Shown in pieces: positions 1 through 7,545 of a stretch of DNA of 23,349 nt (the stretch's first letter is position 1; each line of letters begins with the position of its first letter). The translations under genes and the position numbers were made by a program. Origin of the DNA: an uncultured Bacteroidales bacterium. GTDB taxonomy: Bacteria; Bacteroidota; Bacteroidia; Bacteroidales; Muribaculaceae. Below the pieces are notes generated by a model. It worked only from the letters and a program-made list of their open reading frames with translations, was not told the origin of the DNA and did no database searches. The DNA is taken from assembly GCA_905210435.1 (NCBI GenBank), contig CAJLWO010000045.1, forward strand, positions 1 through 23,349. Reading direction: 5' to 3'.

Positions 1-164
1 GCCACAAATTTAACACTTTTCAAATAAATCATGCACTGGATTTTCTGCTTGAGCCGATACAACATCGATACATCATGAAAAAATAAGTGAAGCCCCCATA
101 ATAATAAACTTATATCGCTGAATAGTTAAAAACGGGATAACTGAATTAAAAAAACAATATAAAT

Positions 165-485
165 ATGGCGTGTTCGATTGATTTTATAGAATCGGTATGT
201 GATGTCCTCGCACCGCTCGGCGAAGTGCGCAGCCGCAAGATGATGGGCGACTATGTCATATATGTCAATGAAAAATGTGTCATCACGGCGTGCGACAATA
301 TGGCATACGTGAAGAAACTTCCGTGTATCGCGGAGCTGATGGCCGATGCCGAATGCGGCTGTCCGTACCCCGGAGCCAAAGAGGCCTATATCCTCGATTT
401 AGCCGATTCACGTAAAGTGCTTAAAGTCATAGCAACGCTGTGGGATGTATTGCCATATCCGAAATCGAAAAAGAAATCATCCTGA
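165..485 (+). CDS. TfoX/Sxy N-terminal-domain protein
   Basis: This small 106-residue protein has the pattern of the TfoX N-terminal domain. It starts with an N-terminal helix, then an R-S-R-K-M-M-G-D-Y segment (about residues 22-30) leading into two strands (YVIYVNEK, VITACDN). A later P-G-A-K-E-A-Y motif (about 69-75) is also characteristic of the family. The C-terminal TfoX domain found in the proteobacterial competence regulator is absent, so only the domain can be named, not a competence role. The start ATG follows an A-rich leader with no Shine-Dalgarno. The C-terminus is lysine-rich (KSKKK). The gene stands alone, with a palindromic repeat pair just downstream. The 164 bases before it hold no gene or convincing promoter that I can see. 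Confidence 0.8.
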   Translation: MACSIDFIESVCDVLAPLGEVRSRKMMGDYVIYVNEKCVITACDNMAYVKKLPCIAELMADAECGCPYPGAKEAYILDLADSRKVLKVIATLWDVLPYPKSKKKSS

Positions 486-509
486 GAAACGGAATTGCCG
501 CCAAATGTT

Positions 510-585
510 GGGACGCACGGTCTGTGCGTCCGGAATGCAAGTGTTGATTACCAGCGTATTATAGGGCGCACAGACCATGCGTCCC
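510..585. repeat. Inverted pair of GGGACGCAC palindromic repeats
   Basis: Two 22-bp copies of the same unit lie in opposite orientation, at 510-531 and 564-585. Each copy is itself palindromic: GGACGCAC, a 5-base centre, then GTGCGTCC. The second copy differs at two positions. The pair lies between the TfoX-domain gene and the convergent DUF3943 gene. Related copies occur at 16607-16688 and 17598-17622. This resembles REP/BIME-type intergenic elements and could also act as a transcription terminator. Confidence 0.8.
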
Positions 586-624
586 TACCGCAGGAATTAT
601 GCAGTTTATCACCCCCCCTCGTTC

Positions 625-1407
625 CTAAAAGTAGCCTACCAGTGAAAATCCGTTGTAGGAATGTGTGATTGACGGCACGATGGAAATGTCGGTGCGGCGC
701 CGGCTTTTTGCTTTTTGGTGCGCTATGTCGCGAGCCGGATTACCGAGCCATAGACCGGTGAACTCGTTGACAGGGTCGACCAAAAAGGCGAGAATGCCTC
801 CGAGTACCGACGAACCGAGCACACGGTAGTCGTTATCGACAACCCAGCGCTTCACCCGGTAGAATCCTTCCCCGATGCAGCTTCCCGCTATAGGCGTCAC
901 GAAAATGTCCTGTATCGACGGACGCTCCATAAACGCCTCGATGCCGAATTCCCACCCTACGGTCGATACGGCCGAGCAATACAAAGCCGAGCGCCAGAAG
1001 TTGAAGCCGCACGAGCGCGCCGACATGAAGTATGCCGCTCCGGCATAAGGATGGAGTATATAATTGAAGTAAAACTTGTCATGGTCCCATTCGGGTCCTT
1101 TTTTTATTACATGGTTGTGCCAGCGCTTGAACAGCGGCACGTCACGCAGCTCGGCGCGGTTCCATGACGTTGCGTCTTCGGGCAGACATTCCAGCACGAG
1201 CAACGTCCCCGCGAAAGCGCCGCTGAGAGTCGCAGTGTTAATCCATAGCCTGTGCCAGTCATAGGAGTTGCCGGTCATGGAGTAGGGTAGTGCATAGGGC
1301 GATAGGGGCGGTATTGAGTCAGACTGCCCGGCGCGTACGCCTTCAGGCAATATCAGGCCGAGCAGTATGACAGTGATGAGACACACTTTTGTTTTCGTCA
1401 TATCCAT
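625..1407 (-). CDS. DUF3943 domain-containing envelope protein
   Basis: This 260-residue protein has an N-terminal signal peptide (hydrophobic core about residues 8-20, likely cleavage after VRA near 26). The body matches DUF3943 in pattern: a W-x-H-D-K-F-Y-F-N-Y region, then H-P-Y-A-G-A-A-Y (about 118-125), a G-W-E-F-G-I-E-A-F stretch, and Q-D-I-F-V-T-P-I-A-G (about 165-174). It is probably periplasmic or outer-membrane associated; no biochemical function is established for the family. It lies 43 bp after the last permease of the efflux operon on the same strand, so co-transcription is plausible but not certain. A second in-frame ATG two codons downstream is an alternative start. Confidence 0.8.
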   Translation of the reverse strand: MDMTKTKVCLITVILLGLILPEGVRAGQSDSIPPLSPYALPYSMTGNSYDWHRLWINTATLSGAFAGTLLVLECLPEDATSWNRAELRDVPLFKRWHNHVIKKGPEWDHDKFYFNYILHPYAGAAYFMSARSCGFNFWRSALYCSAVSTVGWEFGIEAFMERPSIQDIFVTPIAGSCIGEGFYRVKRWVVDNDYRVLGSSVLGGILAFLVDPVNEFTGLWLGNPARDIAHQKAKSRRRTDISIVPSITHSYNGFSLVGYF

Positions 1408-1450
1408 TTCGTCTTTCGGAAGCAGTCGGTAGTATGTATATTGTCGCGGA

Positions 1451-2629
1451 TTATGCTTTGAAACGTCGGGCTATGGCCAGTATCTGTCGGCGGTAGAACC
1501 AGCATGCGAGCAGGAAATATACTCCGGCCTGTATCCATAGTGCCATATATTCCGTACGGATATCGCCGAGCGACGCGCCGGTGGCGGTGATGCGGACATA
1601 ACCGTTGAGACCGAATGTCGACGGGAAAAGATACGACACGTATTTCCAGAAGCCGGGCATCGCTGACGACGGCCATGACAGTCCGGAAAGAAACAACAGA
1701 GGAACAGAAAGGAATACAAGCAGGAGTATGGAATCCTCGCGCCGGTAGATGAACGCCGACAGTATCATGGCCAGGAAGATACATGCCAGCAGATATGGCA
1801 CGATAAATGCGATAAACGTAGTGTAATGTCCCAGTTGGGGCAATGTGAACATGTCGGTCACCACGGCAAACATATACACCCCCAGCACCATATAGAGCAT
1901 GAAATACGGTAATGCCTTGCCAATCACGATATGTACCGGATTCTTGTGCCACGGATGAAACGGGATGACGCTTCCGTTGTGCCGTTCGCGTGAATTACCC
2001 ATCGACATGCCTATGCCGAGCAGGAGCGTCTGCTGGATGATGAGCATCAGCACCGGAGGTATCAGGAACGCGGCGAAGCCGCTTTGCGTGTTGTAGAGCG
2101 ACACATAGTCATAGTCGATGGGCGTCTTGTTGATTTCGTCCTGACGTTCGGTCGTGCCCTTGATGTACCGGCTTATCTTGATATCCTTGTTCACTTCAAG
2201 CGATACGTTGGTGGCCGTCAGTATCAGAGCCTTGTAGTACAGCATGCTCGACATGTCGCAGTACACGCCGATGGTGGTCTGGTCGCCGTGTGCCAGGTCG
2301 GTTGTGAGCGATTTGGGTATACGTATTATGCCGTATGCCTCGTGGCGGCGCACCATCTCGCGGGCCTCCTCCATATTGTTGCAGTAACCGGCGATTTTCA
2401 TGTCGGGCGATGCGTCCATCTTGCGGAGCAGTTCACGGCTGAGAGCCGAATCGCTCTCGTCGACCACCGCCACCGGCACGTCCCTCACCACTTCGTTGGT
2501 GTAGACATAGGAGTACAGCAGCGGATAGGCAAGCGGCACAAACAGTATGAATATCATGATACCTTTGTCGCGGAATATATTGCCTATTTCGCGGTACCAT
2601 ATCTGAAATATGTTCAATATTGATTTCAT
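1451..2629 (-). CDS. ABC-2 type permease of efflux system (second permease)
   Basis: This 392-residue membrane protein has the ABC-2 transporter layout. One N-terminal membrane helix (about residues 24-45) is followed by a large extracytoplasmic domain beginning V-P-V-A-V-V-D-E-S-D-S-A-L-S-R. About five membrane helices fill the C-terminal half, ending in a short basic tail. This is the YhhJ-like arrangement expected to work with a HlyD adaptor and a TolC channel. It starts 10 bp after the stop of the preceding paralogous permease. The two permeases share the D-E-(S/D)-x-x-x-x-S pattern after helix 1 and probably form a heterodimer. No ATP-binding subunit is encoded beside it. Confidence 0.9.
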   Translation of the reverse strand: MKSILNIFQIWYREIGNIFRDKGIMIFILFVPLAYPLLYSYVYTNEVVRDVPVAVVDESDSALSRELLRKMDASPDMKIAGYCNNMEEAREMVRRHEAYGIIRIPKSLTTDLAHGDQTTIGVYCDMSSMLYYKALILTATNVSLEVNKDIKISRYIKGTTERQDEINKTPIDYDYVSLYNTQSGFAAFLIPPVLMLIIQQTLLLGIGMSMGNSRERHNGSVIPFHPWHKNPVHIVIGKALPYFMLYMVLGVYMFAVVTDMFTLPQLGHYTTFIAFIVPYLLACIFLAMILSAFIYRREDSILLLVFLSVPLLFLSGLSWPSSAMPGFWKYVSYLFPSTFGLNGYVRITATGASLGDIRTEYMALWIQAGVYFLLACWFYRRQILAIARRFKA

Positions 2630-2639
2630 TGCTTACGTC

Positions 2640-3812
2640 TTACGCTTGATATTTATATTTCAGGAATGCCTTGCGGTAGCGTGGCAGCACTATGACGGGG
2701 AGCAGCAGGAAACACAGCAGCGCCAGCACCGATGTCCATACGTATATCACCGGGTCGCCGTTGAGTGCCTGGTTGACATATATCAGGTAGTAGTGGCGCA
2801 GCGGGAACAGCCATGACAGATGCTGCAGCACCGGGTCCATCGCCGTCACCGGATATGTGAATCCGGCGAGGGAGAATGACAGTATGCCCCACAGCGAGCA
2901 CAGGCACATGGCCGTGCGCATCTGGCCGAGGAACACCCCGAAGAAAAACACTCCAAATGCCTGCGACGCAAGCACTGTCACGAAACCCAGTAGCATCATG
3001 TGCCATATGCCGACATTGCACGGATAACCCGAAATTTTGTAGAAATACACGTCGTAGAACACGAACATCAGCGTGAACAGCACCGTCTGCGGCAGCAGTT
3101 TCCCGACGAGGGCTATCGACGACGAGTTGCCTGCCATGTCATAAAGTTTCTTCTGCGAGCCGAATTTCCATTCCATGCCTATCGTGTAGGATGTGGAGAG
3201 CATTATGAGGAGAATGAGGATGCCGGGCACCAGCAGGTTGTTGAGGTAGACCGCATAGTCGAGGGTAGGATTGTTGACCGGATGTGTCTCTATCGTGATG
3301 GGCTGTATGATACCCATCGCCTTATCCTCGGTGGCGCCCTTGGCATACAGTGTCTCGCGGGTCAGCGCGAGTCCCGACAGCTCGGCGGCCGTGCGGAAGT
3401 CCTTCATCAGCAGCGAGCCGGGCACGAAATATGCCTCGTTGGTATAGAACGATATTTTCGGCTGGCGGTTGGCGAGGGCTTTCTCGGTAGTTCCCTTCGG
3501 TATATAGAAGAAGGAATATATCTCGCCGCGCTGCATGGCCTGTCGGGCTTCGGTAAACGACGGATAGGCTTTTGTGAAATCCGTCTCTTCCATTGCGTCT
3601 ATAGTCCTGACTATGGTATGGGATATATTGGTGTTGTCTTCGTCGACTATTCCCGCGGGGAGCCGTGTCGGCAGCCCTTTGTCCATGAGCGTCACGAAAA
3701 ACACCGCGCAAAGCACCGGAGCCACCACCATGCAGAACAGGAACAGCGGACGACGCGAGTACGCTTTCAGTTCCCGCCGTGATATGGCTTTTATGCGTTG
3801 GAATACTGTCAT
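2640..3812 (-). CDS. ABC-2 type permease of efflux system (first permease)
   Basis: This 390-residue protein has the same architecture as its downstream partner: one N-terminal helix (about residues 24-43), a large periplasmic domain starting near L-P-A-G-I-V-D-E-D-N, then five or so hydrophobic helices from about residue 190 to the end. The start codon lies only 2 bp after the HlyD-family stop, which argues for tight translational coupling. The family exports small molecules through a TolC-HlyD assembly. The substrate cannot be inferred from sequence. Confidence 0.9.
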   Translation of the reverse strand: MTVFQRIKAISRRELKAYSRRPLFLFCMVVAPVLCAVFFVTLMDKGLPTRLPAGIVDEDNTNISHTIVRTIDAMEETDFTKAYPSFTEARQAMQRGEIYSFFYIPKGTTEKALANRQPKISFYTNEAYFVPGSLLMKDFRTAAELSGLALTRETLYAKGATEDKAMGIIQPITIETHPVNNPTLDYAVYLNNLLVPGILILLIMLSTSYTIGMEWKFGSQKKLYDMAGNSSSIALVGKLLPQTVLFTLMFVFYDVYFYKISGYPCNVGIWHMMLLGFVTVLASQAFGVFFFGVFLGQMRTAMCLCSLWGILSFSLAGFTYPVTAMDPVLQHLSWLFPLRHYYLIYVNQALNGDPVIYVWTSVLALLCFLLLPVIVLPRYRKAFLKYKYQA

Positions 3813-3814
3813 GT

Positions 3815-4801
3815 CTATCTCTTTATTATCGCCGACATGCCTCCGCGTATCTCCGGCAGTTCCGAAGCCTGCAGCGGCATGGCCTGCAGTTCAAATGTCT
3901 TGAGGTCGTATTTGTCGAGAGCTTTGGTCGCTTTCCATGTGGCGAAGCTGCCCACTTCCTTTATCCGTGTCACTTTTGCTTTTACATCCTTGTCGTAGGC
4001 CGGGACATAGACGGTCACCTCCTGTCCGGCCGAGAGCCCCGGAAGCATATCCTCGCGCACGTTGAATATGAATTTGACTTCGCCGGTTTTAGCTACGTTC
4101 ATGATCGGGGCTCCCGACCCTACGAGTTCCCCCTCTTCGGGAAAGATTTCAGTCACGACACCGTCGGCCGATGCCAGAAGCACTGTTTCGGTGACGTATG
4201 ACGACACCTCTTCTATGGCTCCTTCGGCACGCGACACCTGCGCGCTTGCGGCGTTGATGTCCTCGGAGCGCGAGCCGTTGACAGCCATGTCATACTGCGA
4301 TTTGGCGGCCTTTTCGGTAGCTTCCATCGCGCGGTAGTTGGCAAGCGCCTCGTCGCGTTTCTGTTCGGCCATGACGCCGCTCTCAAACAGCCGGTTCACC
4401 CGCTCGTAGGTCTTTTTGGCCACCTCGCGGCCGGCGATGGCTTTCTGCCACAGTTCGTAGGCCGACTGTATCTGTTCCTGGCGTGCGCCGGTACGTGCTT
4501 TCTGCTCTATGGCCTGCGCAGCCTTGTAGGCTGCCTCGGCCTGTGCGAGTTTGGCCTGTATGTCGGGAGCCTCGAGTATCACGAGTGTATCGCCGCGGCG
4601 CACCATATCACCCTCCGATGCCCTTATCTCAAGTACGCGGGCCGGTATCTTGCTCGATATGCGGTAGTCGGTGGTCTCGGCCTGTCCCTGTATCACCTCT
4701 TCCGGCTCGGGTATGCAGAGTCCGGCTATGACAACTACGGCTATTACGGCTAAAATAATTGAAGTGCAGACTATTATGACGTTGCGATTTTTCTTTTTCA
4801 T
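3815..4801 (-). CDS. HlyD-family periplasmic adaptor of efflux system
   Basis: This 328-residue membrane fusion protein has an N-terminal anchor helix (about residues 8-29). A first lipoyl half-motif follows (A-S-E-G-D-M-V-R-R-G-D-T-L, about 61-73), then a long alpha-hairpin rich in A, E, Q and K (about 78-195). The second lipoyl half follows (A-D-G-V-V-T-E-I-F-P-E-E-G-E-L-V-G), and a beta-barrel and membrane-proximal domain ends the chain. It resembles YhiI-type adaptors and should bridge the ABC-2 permeases and the TolC channel. It lies 7 bp after the TolC-family stop and 2 bp before the first permease. Confidence 0.93.
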   Translation of the reverse strand: MKKKNRNVIIVCTSIILAVIAVVVIAGLCIPEPEEVIQGQAETTDYRISSKIPARVLEIRASEGDMVRRGDTLVILEAPDIQAKLAQAEAAYKAAQAIEQKARTGARQEQIQSAYELWQKAIAGREVAKKTYERVNRLFESGVMAEQKRDEALANYRAMEATEKAAKSQYDMAVNGSRSEDINAASAQVSRAEGAIEEVSSYVTETVLLASADGVVTEIFPEEGELVGSGAPIMNVAKTGEVKFIFNVREDMLPGLSAGQEVTVYVPAYDKDVKAKVTRIKEVGSFATWKATKALDKYDLKTFELQAMPLQASELPEIRGGMSAIIKR

Positions 4802-4808
4802 TGTTCTC

Positions 4809-6200
4809 TTATTTGATGGTTCCTAATGATTTGTTAAGATATATGTAGGCCAGACGCAGGTCTATGTCGGAAGTTATCAGAGTGGTTTTGGCCGACAGCC
4901 ATGCTGTCTGCGCCTCGATGACATTGCTCACCGGTATCACCCCCTCTTTCAGTCCGAGTGTGGCATAACGCAGGTTTTCGTCGGCGGCAGCCTGACTGCT
5001 TAGCGCGGCGGCATGTTTCTCGCGTGCTTCGGTCACCCGCCGGCGGCACTGGTTCACCTGAAGCTCAATCATTTCACGCGTTTCCTCCACCTTGAATTTT
5101 GCCGCGATGGCTTCGGCGCGGGCGGCCTTCACCTTGTAGCCGCGGTCTCCCCAGGTCACAATCGGGATATTCACTGCCACGCCGATATTCCATGTGCCCT
5201 TGAACTTTTTCTCAAAACTGTTGAATACCGACGGGTCGCTGGCAAAATAACCGCCCGTAAGCGCCACGCTCGGCAGAAATTCGGCGCGGGCTATCTTCAC
5301 TTTTTCGTCATATATCCTTACCGATGTCTCAAGAGCCGACAGTTCCGGACGATGTATCCACGCGTCAGACATGTCGACGGGCACCGGCTCGCCGCCGGCA
5401 GTGCTGTCATAATTCTCGTCGACGAGTTCTATCTCGCTTTCAAGCGGGAGGCCGCACAACTGGCACAGGCGCATTTTCAATATTTCTATACCGTTGTCTA
5501 CCTGTATGATTGCCACGTCGGCTTCATTTACTTTCACCTTTACGCTCAGTCCGTCGGCTTTGGTGGCGAAGCCTGCCTCTATCAGTTGCTCAACATCATG
5601 GTCGAGGGTCTTGACAAGCTCAAGATAGCTTTCGGCGAGACGCTTGCGGGCCGACAGCGCCACGATATTCCAGTATGTCTCGTCAACATCGACTATGAGC
5701 TCCTGGTACTCGGCGTTATATTTGTCGGAGGCTATTTTTTCGGCATAGCGCGTGATATTGTTGTAAGCCCTGATTTTTCCTCCCATATATATCGGCTGCG
5801 TGAGCATTACGGCTACTCCGGTCATATTGCGCGTGTCGGTGCGCAATGCGTCCACGAGGCCTTGTCCCACTGTATTGAGAGCCGGCATCGAGAGCGCGTC
5901 CCCTATGCCCGACAGGGTCGATTTCTGTTCGTCACTCAGTAGCGAGAGTTCCTTGCCGGTGTGCATATATATGCCCGTCGCCGATATTTTCGGCAGATAA
6001 TTTGTGAAAGCCGACTTGCGGTTGTAGTGGGCCGCCTGCTTTTCCATTCCGGCCATGCGCAGCCCTTTGTTGTTTTCCACCGCCAGAATGCGGCACGAAT
6101 CAGGGGTCAGGACACGTGGCGACGCTGCCATTGCCGGTATGCCCGACAGCAACAGCAGCAGTGCCGGTATCAGTTTCTGTCTGTTCATCTTTTTGGTCAT
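4809..6200 (-). CDS. TolC-family outer membrane efflux protein
   Basis: This 463-residue outer membrane factor has a signal peptide (hydrophobic core about residues 10-20, cleavage near AMA-A). Two repeated helical-barrel halves carry TolC-type helices, including E-E-T-R-E-M-I-E-L-Q-V-N-Q and the second-half G-V-I-P-V-S-N-V-I-E-A-Q-T-A. It is the first gene of the operon. An internal ATG at codon 5 would also give a good signal peptide, so the exact start is uncertain by four codons. It forms the outer membrane exit duct for the adaptor and permeases downstream. Confidence 0.93.
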   Translation of the reverse strand: MTKKMNRQKLIPALLLLLSGIPAMAASPRVLTPDSCRILAVENNKGLRMAGMEKQAAHYNRKSAFTNYLPKISATGIYMHTGKELSLLSDEQKSTLSGIGDALSMPALNTVGQGLVDALRTDTRNMTGVAVMLTQPIYMGGKIRAYNNITRYAEKIASDKYNAEYQELIVDVDETYWNIVALSARKRLAESYLELVKTLDHDVEQLIEAGFATKADGLSVKVKVNEADVAIIQVDNGIEILKMRLCQLCGLPLESEIELVDENYDSTAGGEPVPVDMSDAWIHRPELSALETSVRIYDEKVKIARAEFLPSVALTGGYFASDPSVFNSFEKKFKGTWNIGVAVNIPIVTWGDRGYKVKAARAEAIAAKFKVEETREMIELQVNQCRRRVTEAREKHAAALSSQAAADENLRYATLGLKEGVIPVSNVIEAQTAWLSAKTTLITSDIDLRLAYIYLNKSLGTIK

Positions 6201-6228
6201 AACTGTTTGTCATTGCTTGTTTCGGATG

Positions 6229-6278
6229 CAAAGTTCGCGACTATACAGATGTCAGAAAAGTCTGATTTTGCGACTGTA
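6229..6278 (-). promoter_or_regulatory. Control region of the efflux operon with a near-direct repeat
   Basis: On the minus strand, GAACTTTG at 6229-6236 differs by one base from the Bacteroidota -7 box TAnnTTTG. No good -33 box lies 19-20 bp upstream, which suits an activator-dependent promoter. On the plus strand, GCGACTATA (6237-6245) and GCGACTGTA (6270-6278) form a near-direct repeat 33 bp apart, and a short inverted repeat TCAGA/TCTGA lies between them. These are candidate operators for the divergent AraC-family regulator. The inference rests on position and pattern only. Confidence 0.4.
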
Positions 6279-6334
6279 TTGGAGTATATTTCGCTTTTTG
6301 CGGCTCAATGCGCCATATGTCGGCAATATATTGT

Positions 6335-6342
6335 TATATTTG
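6335..6342 (+). promoter_or_regulatory. Putative -7 box for the divergent AraC-family gene
   Basis: TATATTTG fits the Bacteroidota -7 consensus TAnnTTTG exactly and lies 27 bp before the ATG at 6370. There is no TTG-type -33 box at the usual distance, so the promoter may be weak or depend on a regulator. Confidence 0.45.
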
Positions 6343-6369
6343 CGCAGTTAACCATTTGACTTGATAATT

Positions 6370-7254
6370 ATGAACAAGGCTTTGACTGAAATTTCGATCG
6401 GAGATCTTCTCGAACAGGATATCCCCGAACTTGTAGGTTATAACAGGGATATAGTCATGATACGCAACCTCGAGGATGTGCGTCTTTTCTCGCATCCGGC
6501 TCGTCTGAAAGCGACTACCGTTTTCGTATGCCTGCACGGCGAGATGGATTGCAGTATCAATCTCAAACGTTTCAATGTGACCGAGAATCATCTCCTCATT
6601 AATTTCCCCGGCGACATCATACAGATACATCGCACCGACAATATCACCGGTTATGTCATAATGCTGTCGGAGGATTATATGCAGCAGTTGCAGATTGACT
6701 TCCGCCTGCGCGCGCAGAGCTATATCGGGCTGCGTGGCAACGGTCCGATAGGAGTGCCGTATGAGGAACTTCTTGCCCTGAAACCGTATTACACCTTGTT
6801 CAGAAAAAATATCGAGGAGGGTAACTCCGACGTCATCAAGGGGCTTGCACATGCACTTTCGTATACCATCCTCTCGATGGTAGGCCGCTATCAGACGGTG
6901 CGTCACGGAAGCGACGGTATGGACACCTCACGTGCCCAGCAGATATTCGATAAATTCATGACGCTGCTCCATGTCTATCACGACAGGGAGCGCAGCATAC
7001 AGTTCTATGCCGACAAAATGTGCCTGACTCCAAAATACATTTCAGGCACGATAAAGGCTTATAGCGGGAAGTGTGCCCTCGAGTGGATAAACGATTACGT
7101 GATTCTCGAAGCCAAAATGATGTTGCGCTATACGATGATGACCGTGCAGGAAATATCCAACAGTCTGAATTTCCCCACACAGTCAGCATTCGGAAAATAC
7201 TTCAAGCAACAGGTAGGCGTAGGCCCCAAGCAATACCGCATCGAAACCAATTGA
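6370..7254 (+). CDS. AraC-family transcriptional regulator, divergent from efflux operon
   Basis: This protein of about 294 residues has an N-terminal cupin-like sensory domain (roughly residues 25-140) and a C-terminal AraC double helix-turn-helix domain (roughly the last 100 residues). The first helix-turn-helix contains F-Y-A-D-K-M-C-L-T-P-K-Y-I-S. The second contains V-Q-E-I-S-N-S-L-N-F-P-T-Q-S-A-F-G-K-Y-F-K, followed by G-V-G-P-K-Q-Y-R. I chose the ATG at 6370, because the TTG three codons upstream gives only a short unlikely extension. The divergent arrangement with the TolC/HlyD/permease operon suggests it controls that operon. The ligand is unknown. Confidence 0.88.
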   Translation: MNKALTEISIGDLLEQDIPELVGYNRDIVMIRNLEDVRLFSHPARLKATTVFVCLHGEMDCSINLKRFNVTENHLLINFPGDIIQIHRTDNITGYVIMLSEDYMQQLQIDFRLRAQSYIGLRGNGPIGVPYEELLALKPYYTLFRKNIEEGNSDVIKGLAHALSYTILSMVGRYQTVRHGSDGMDTSRAQQIFDKFMTLLHVYHDRERSIQFYADKMCLTPKYISGTIKAYSGKCALEWINDYVILEAKMMLRYTMMTVQEISNSLNFPTQSAFGKYFKQQVGVGPKQYRIETN

Positions 7255-7373
7255 CCATCCGGCTACTATTTTACATACTATACAAAATCAACTGTGTGCC
7301 TGAATCCCGTCTCCGGAAGAAGTCGTTTTTATTTGATTCCGTTATGCAAATATATCAGGGTGTGTAAAAAAAC

Positions 7374-7476
7374 GGTAATATACATATTACCGAATGAATA
7401 ACCGATTTTACTTAGCATATATATCTGCAATTCAACATATAACATATCTTACCGAATAACTAACCAATCTTACCGA
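7374..7476. promoter_or_regulatory. Operator-like repeats upstream of the second AraC-family gene
   Basis: The 10-mer ATCTTACCGA occurs twice in the same orientation, at 7446-7455 and 7467-7476, exactly 21 bp apart. The core TTACCGA appears again at 7387-7393, and a related TAACCGA at 7399-7405. GGTAATAT (7374-7381) and ATATTACC (7384-7391) form an inverted repeat around two bases. Two sites 21 bp apart on one helix face is the classic half-site geometry of AraC proteins. The proximal site ends 15 bp before the -33 box of the promoter at 7492-7523. The remaining bases of the 7255-7545 gap show nothing else clear. Confidence 0.6.
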
Positions 7477-7491
7477 TATGTGTGCCGGGGT

Positions 7492-7523
7492 ATTGCTTTT
7501 AAGCTGCCGATATTATATTTTTG
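7492..7523 (+). promoter_or_regulatory. Bacteroidota-type promoter of the second AraC-family gene
   Basis: ATTG (7492-7495), a 20-bp spacer and TATTTTTG (7516-7523) fit the Bacteroidota primary sigma promoter (TTTG, N19-20, TAnnTTTG). Transcription would begin near 7530, leaving a leader of about 15 bases before the ATG at 7546. This decides the start, since the open frame extends upstream to 7480 but that part lies within and above the promoter. Confidence 0.7.
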
Positions 7524-7545
7524 TACAATAAAAAATTATATATAC

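Noticed and set aside
5..12. Minus-strand TAAATTTG, a possible -7 box at the left edge
   Set aside because: No -33 box is present at the right distance, and any gene it served would lie outside the window.
7255..7360. Possible terminator after the first AraC-family gene
   Set aside because: There is a T-run near 7326 but no stable stem before it.
7480..7545. N-terminal extension of the second AraC-family protein
   Set aside because: The extension overlaps the promoter at 7492-7523 and part of the operator repeat, so it would not be transcribed.
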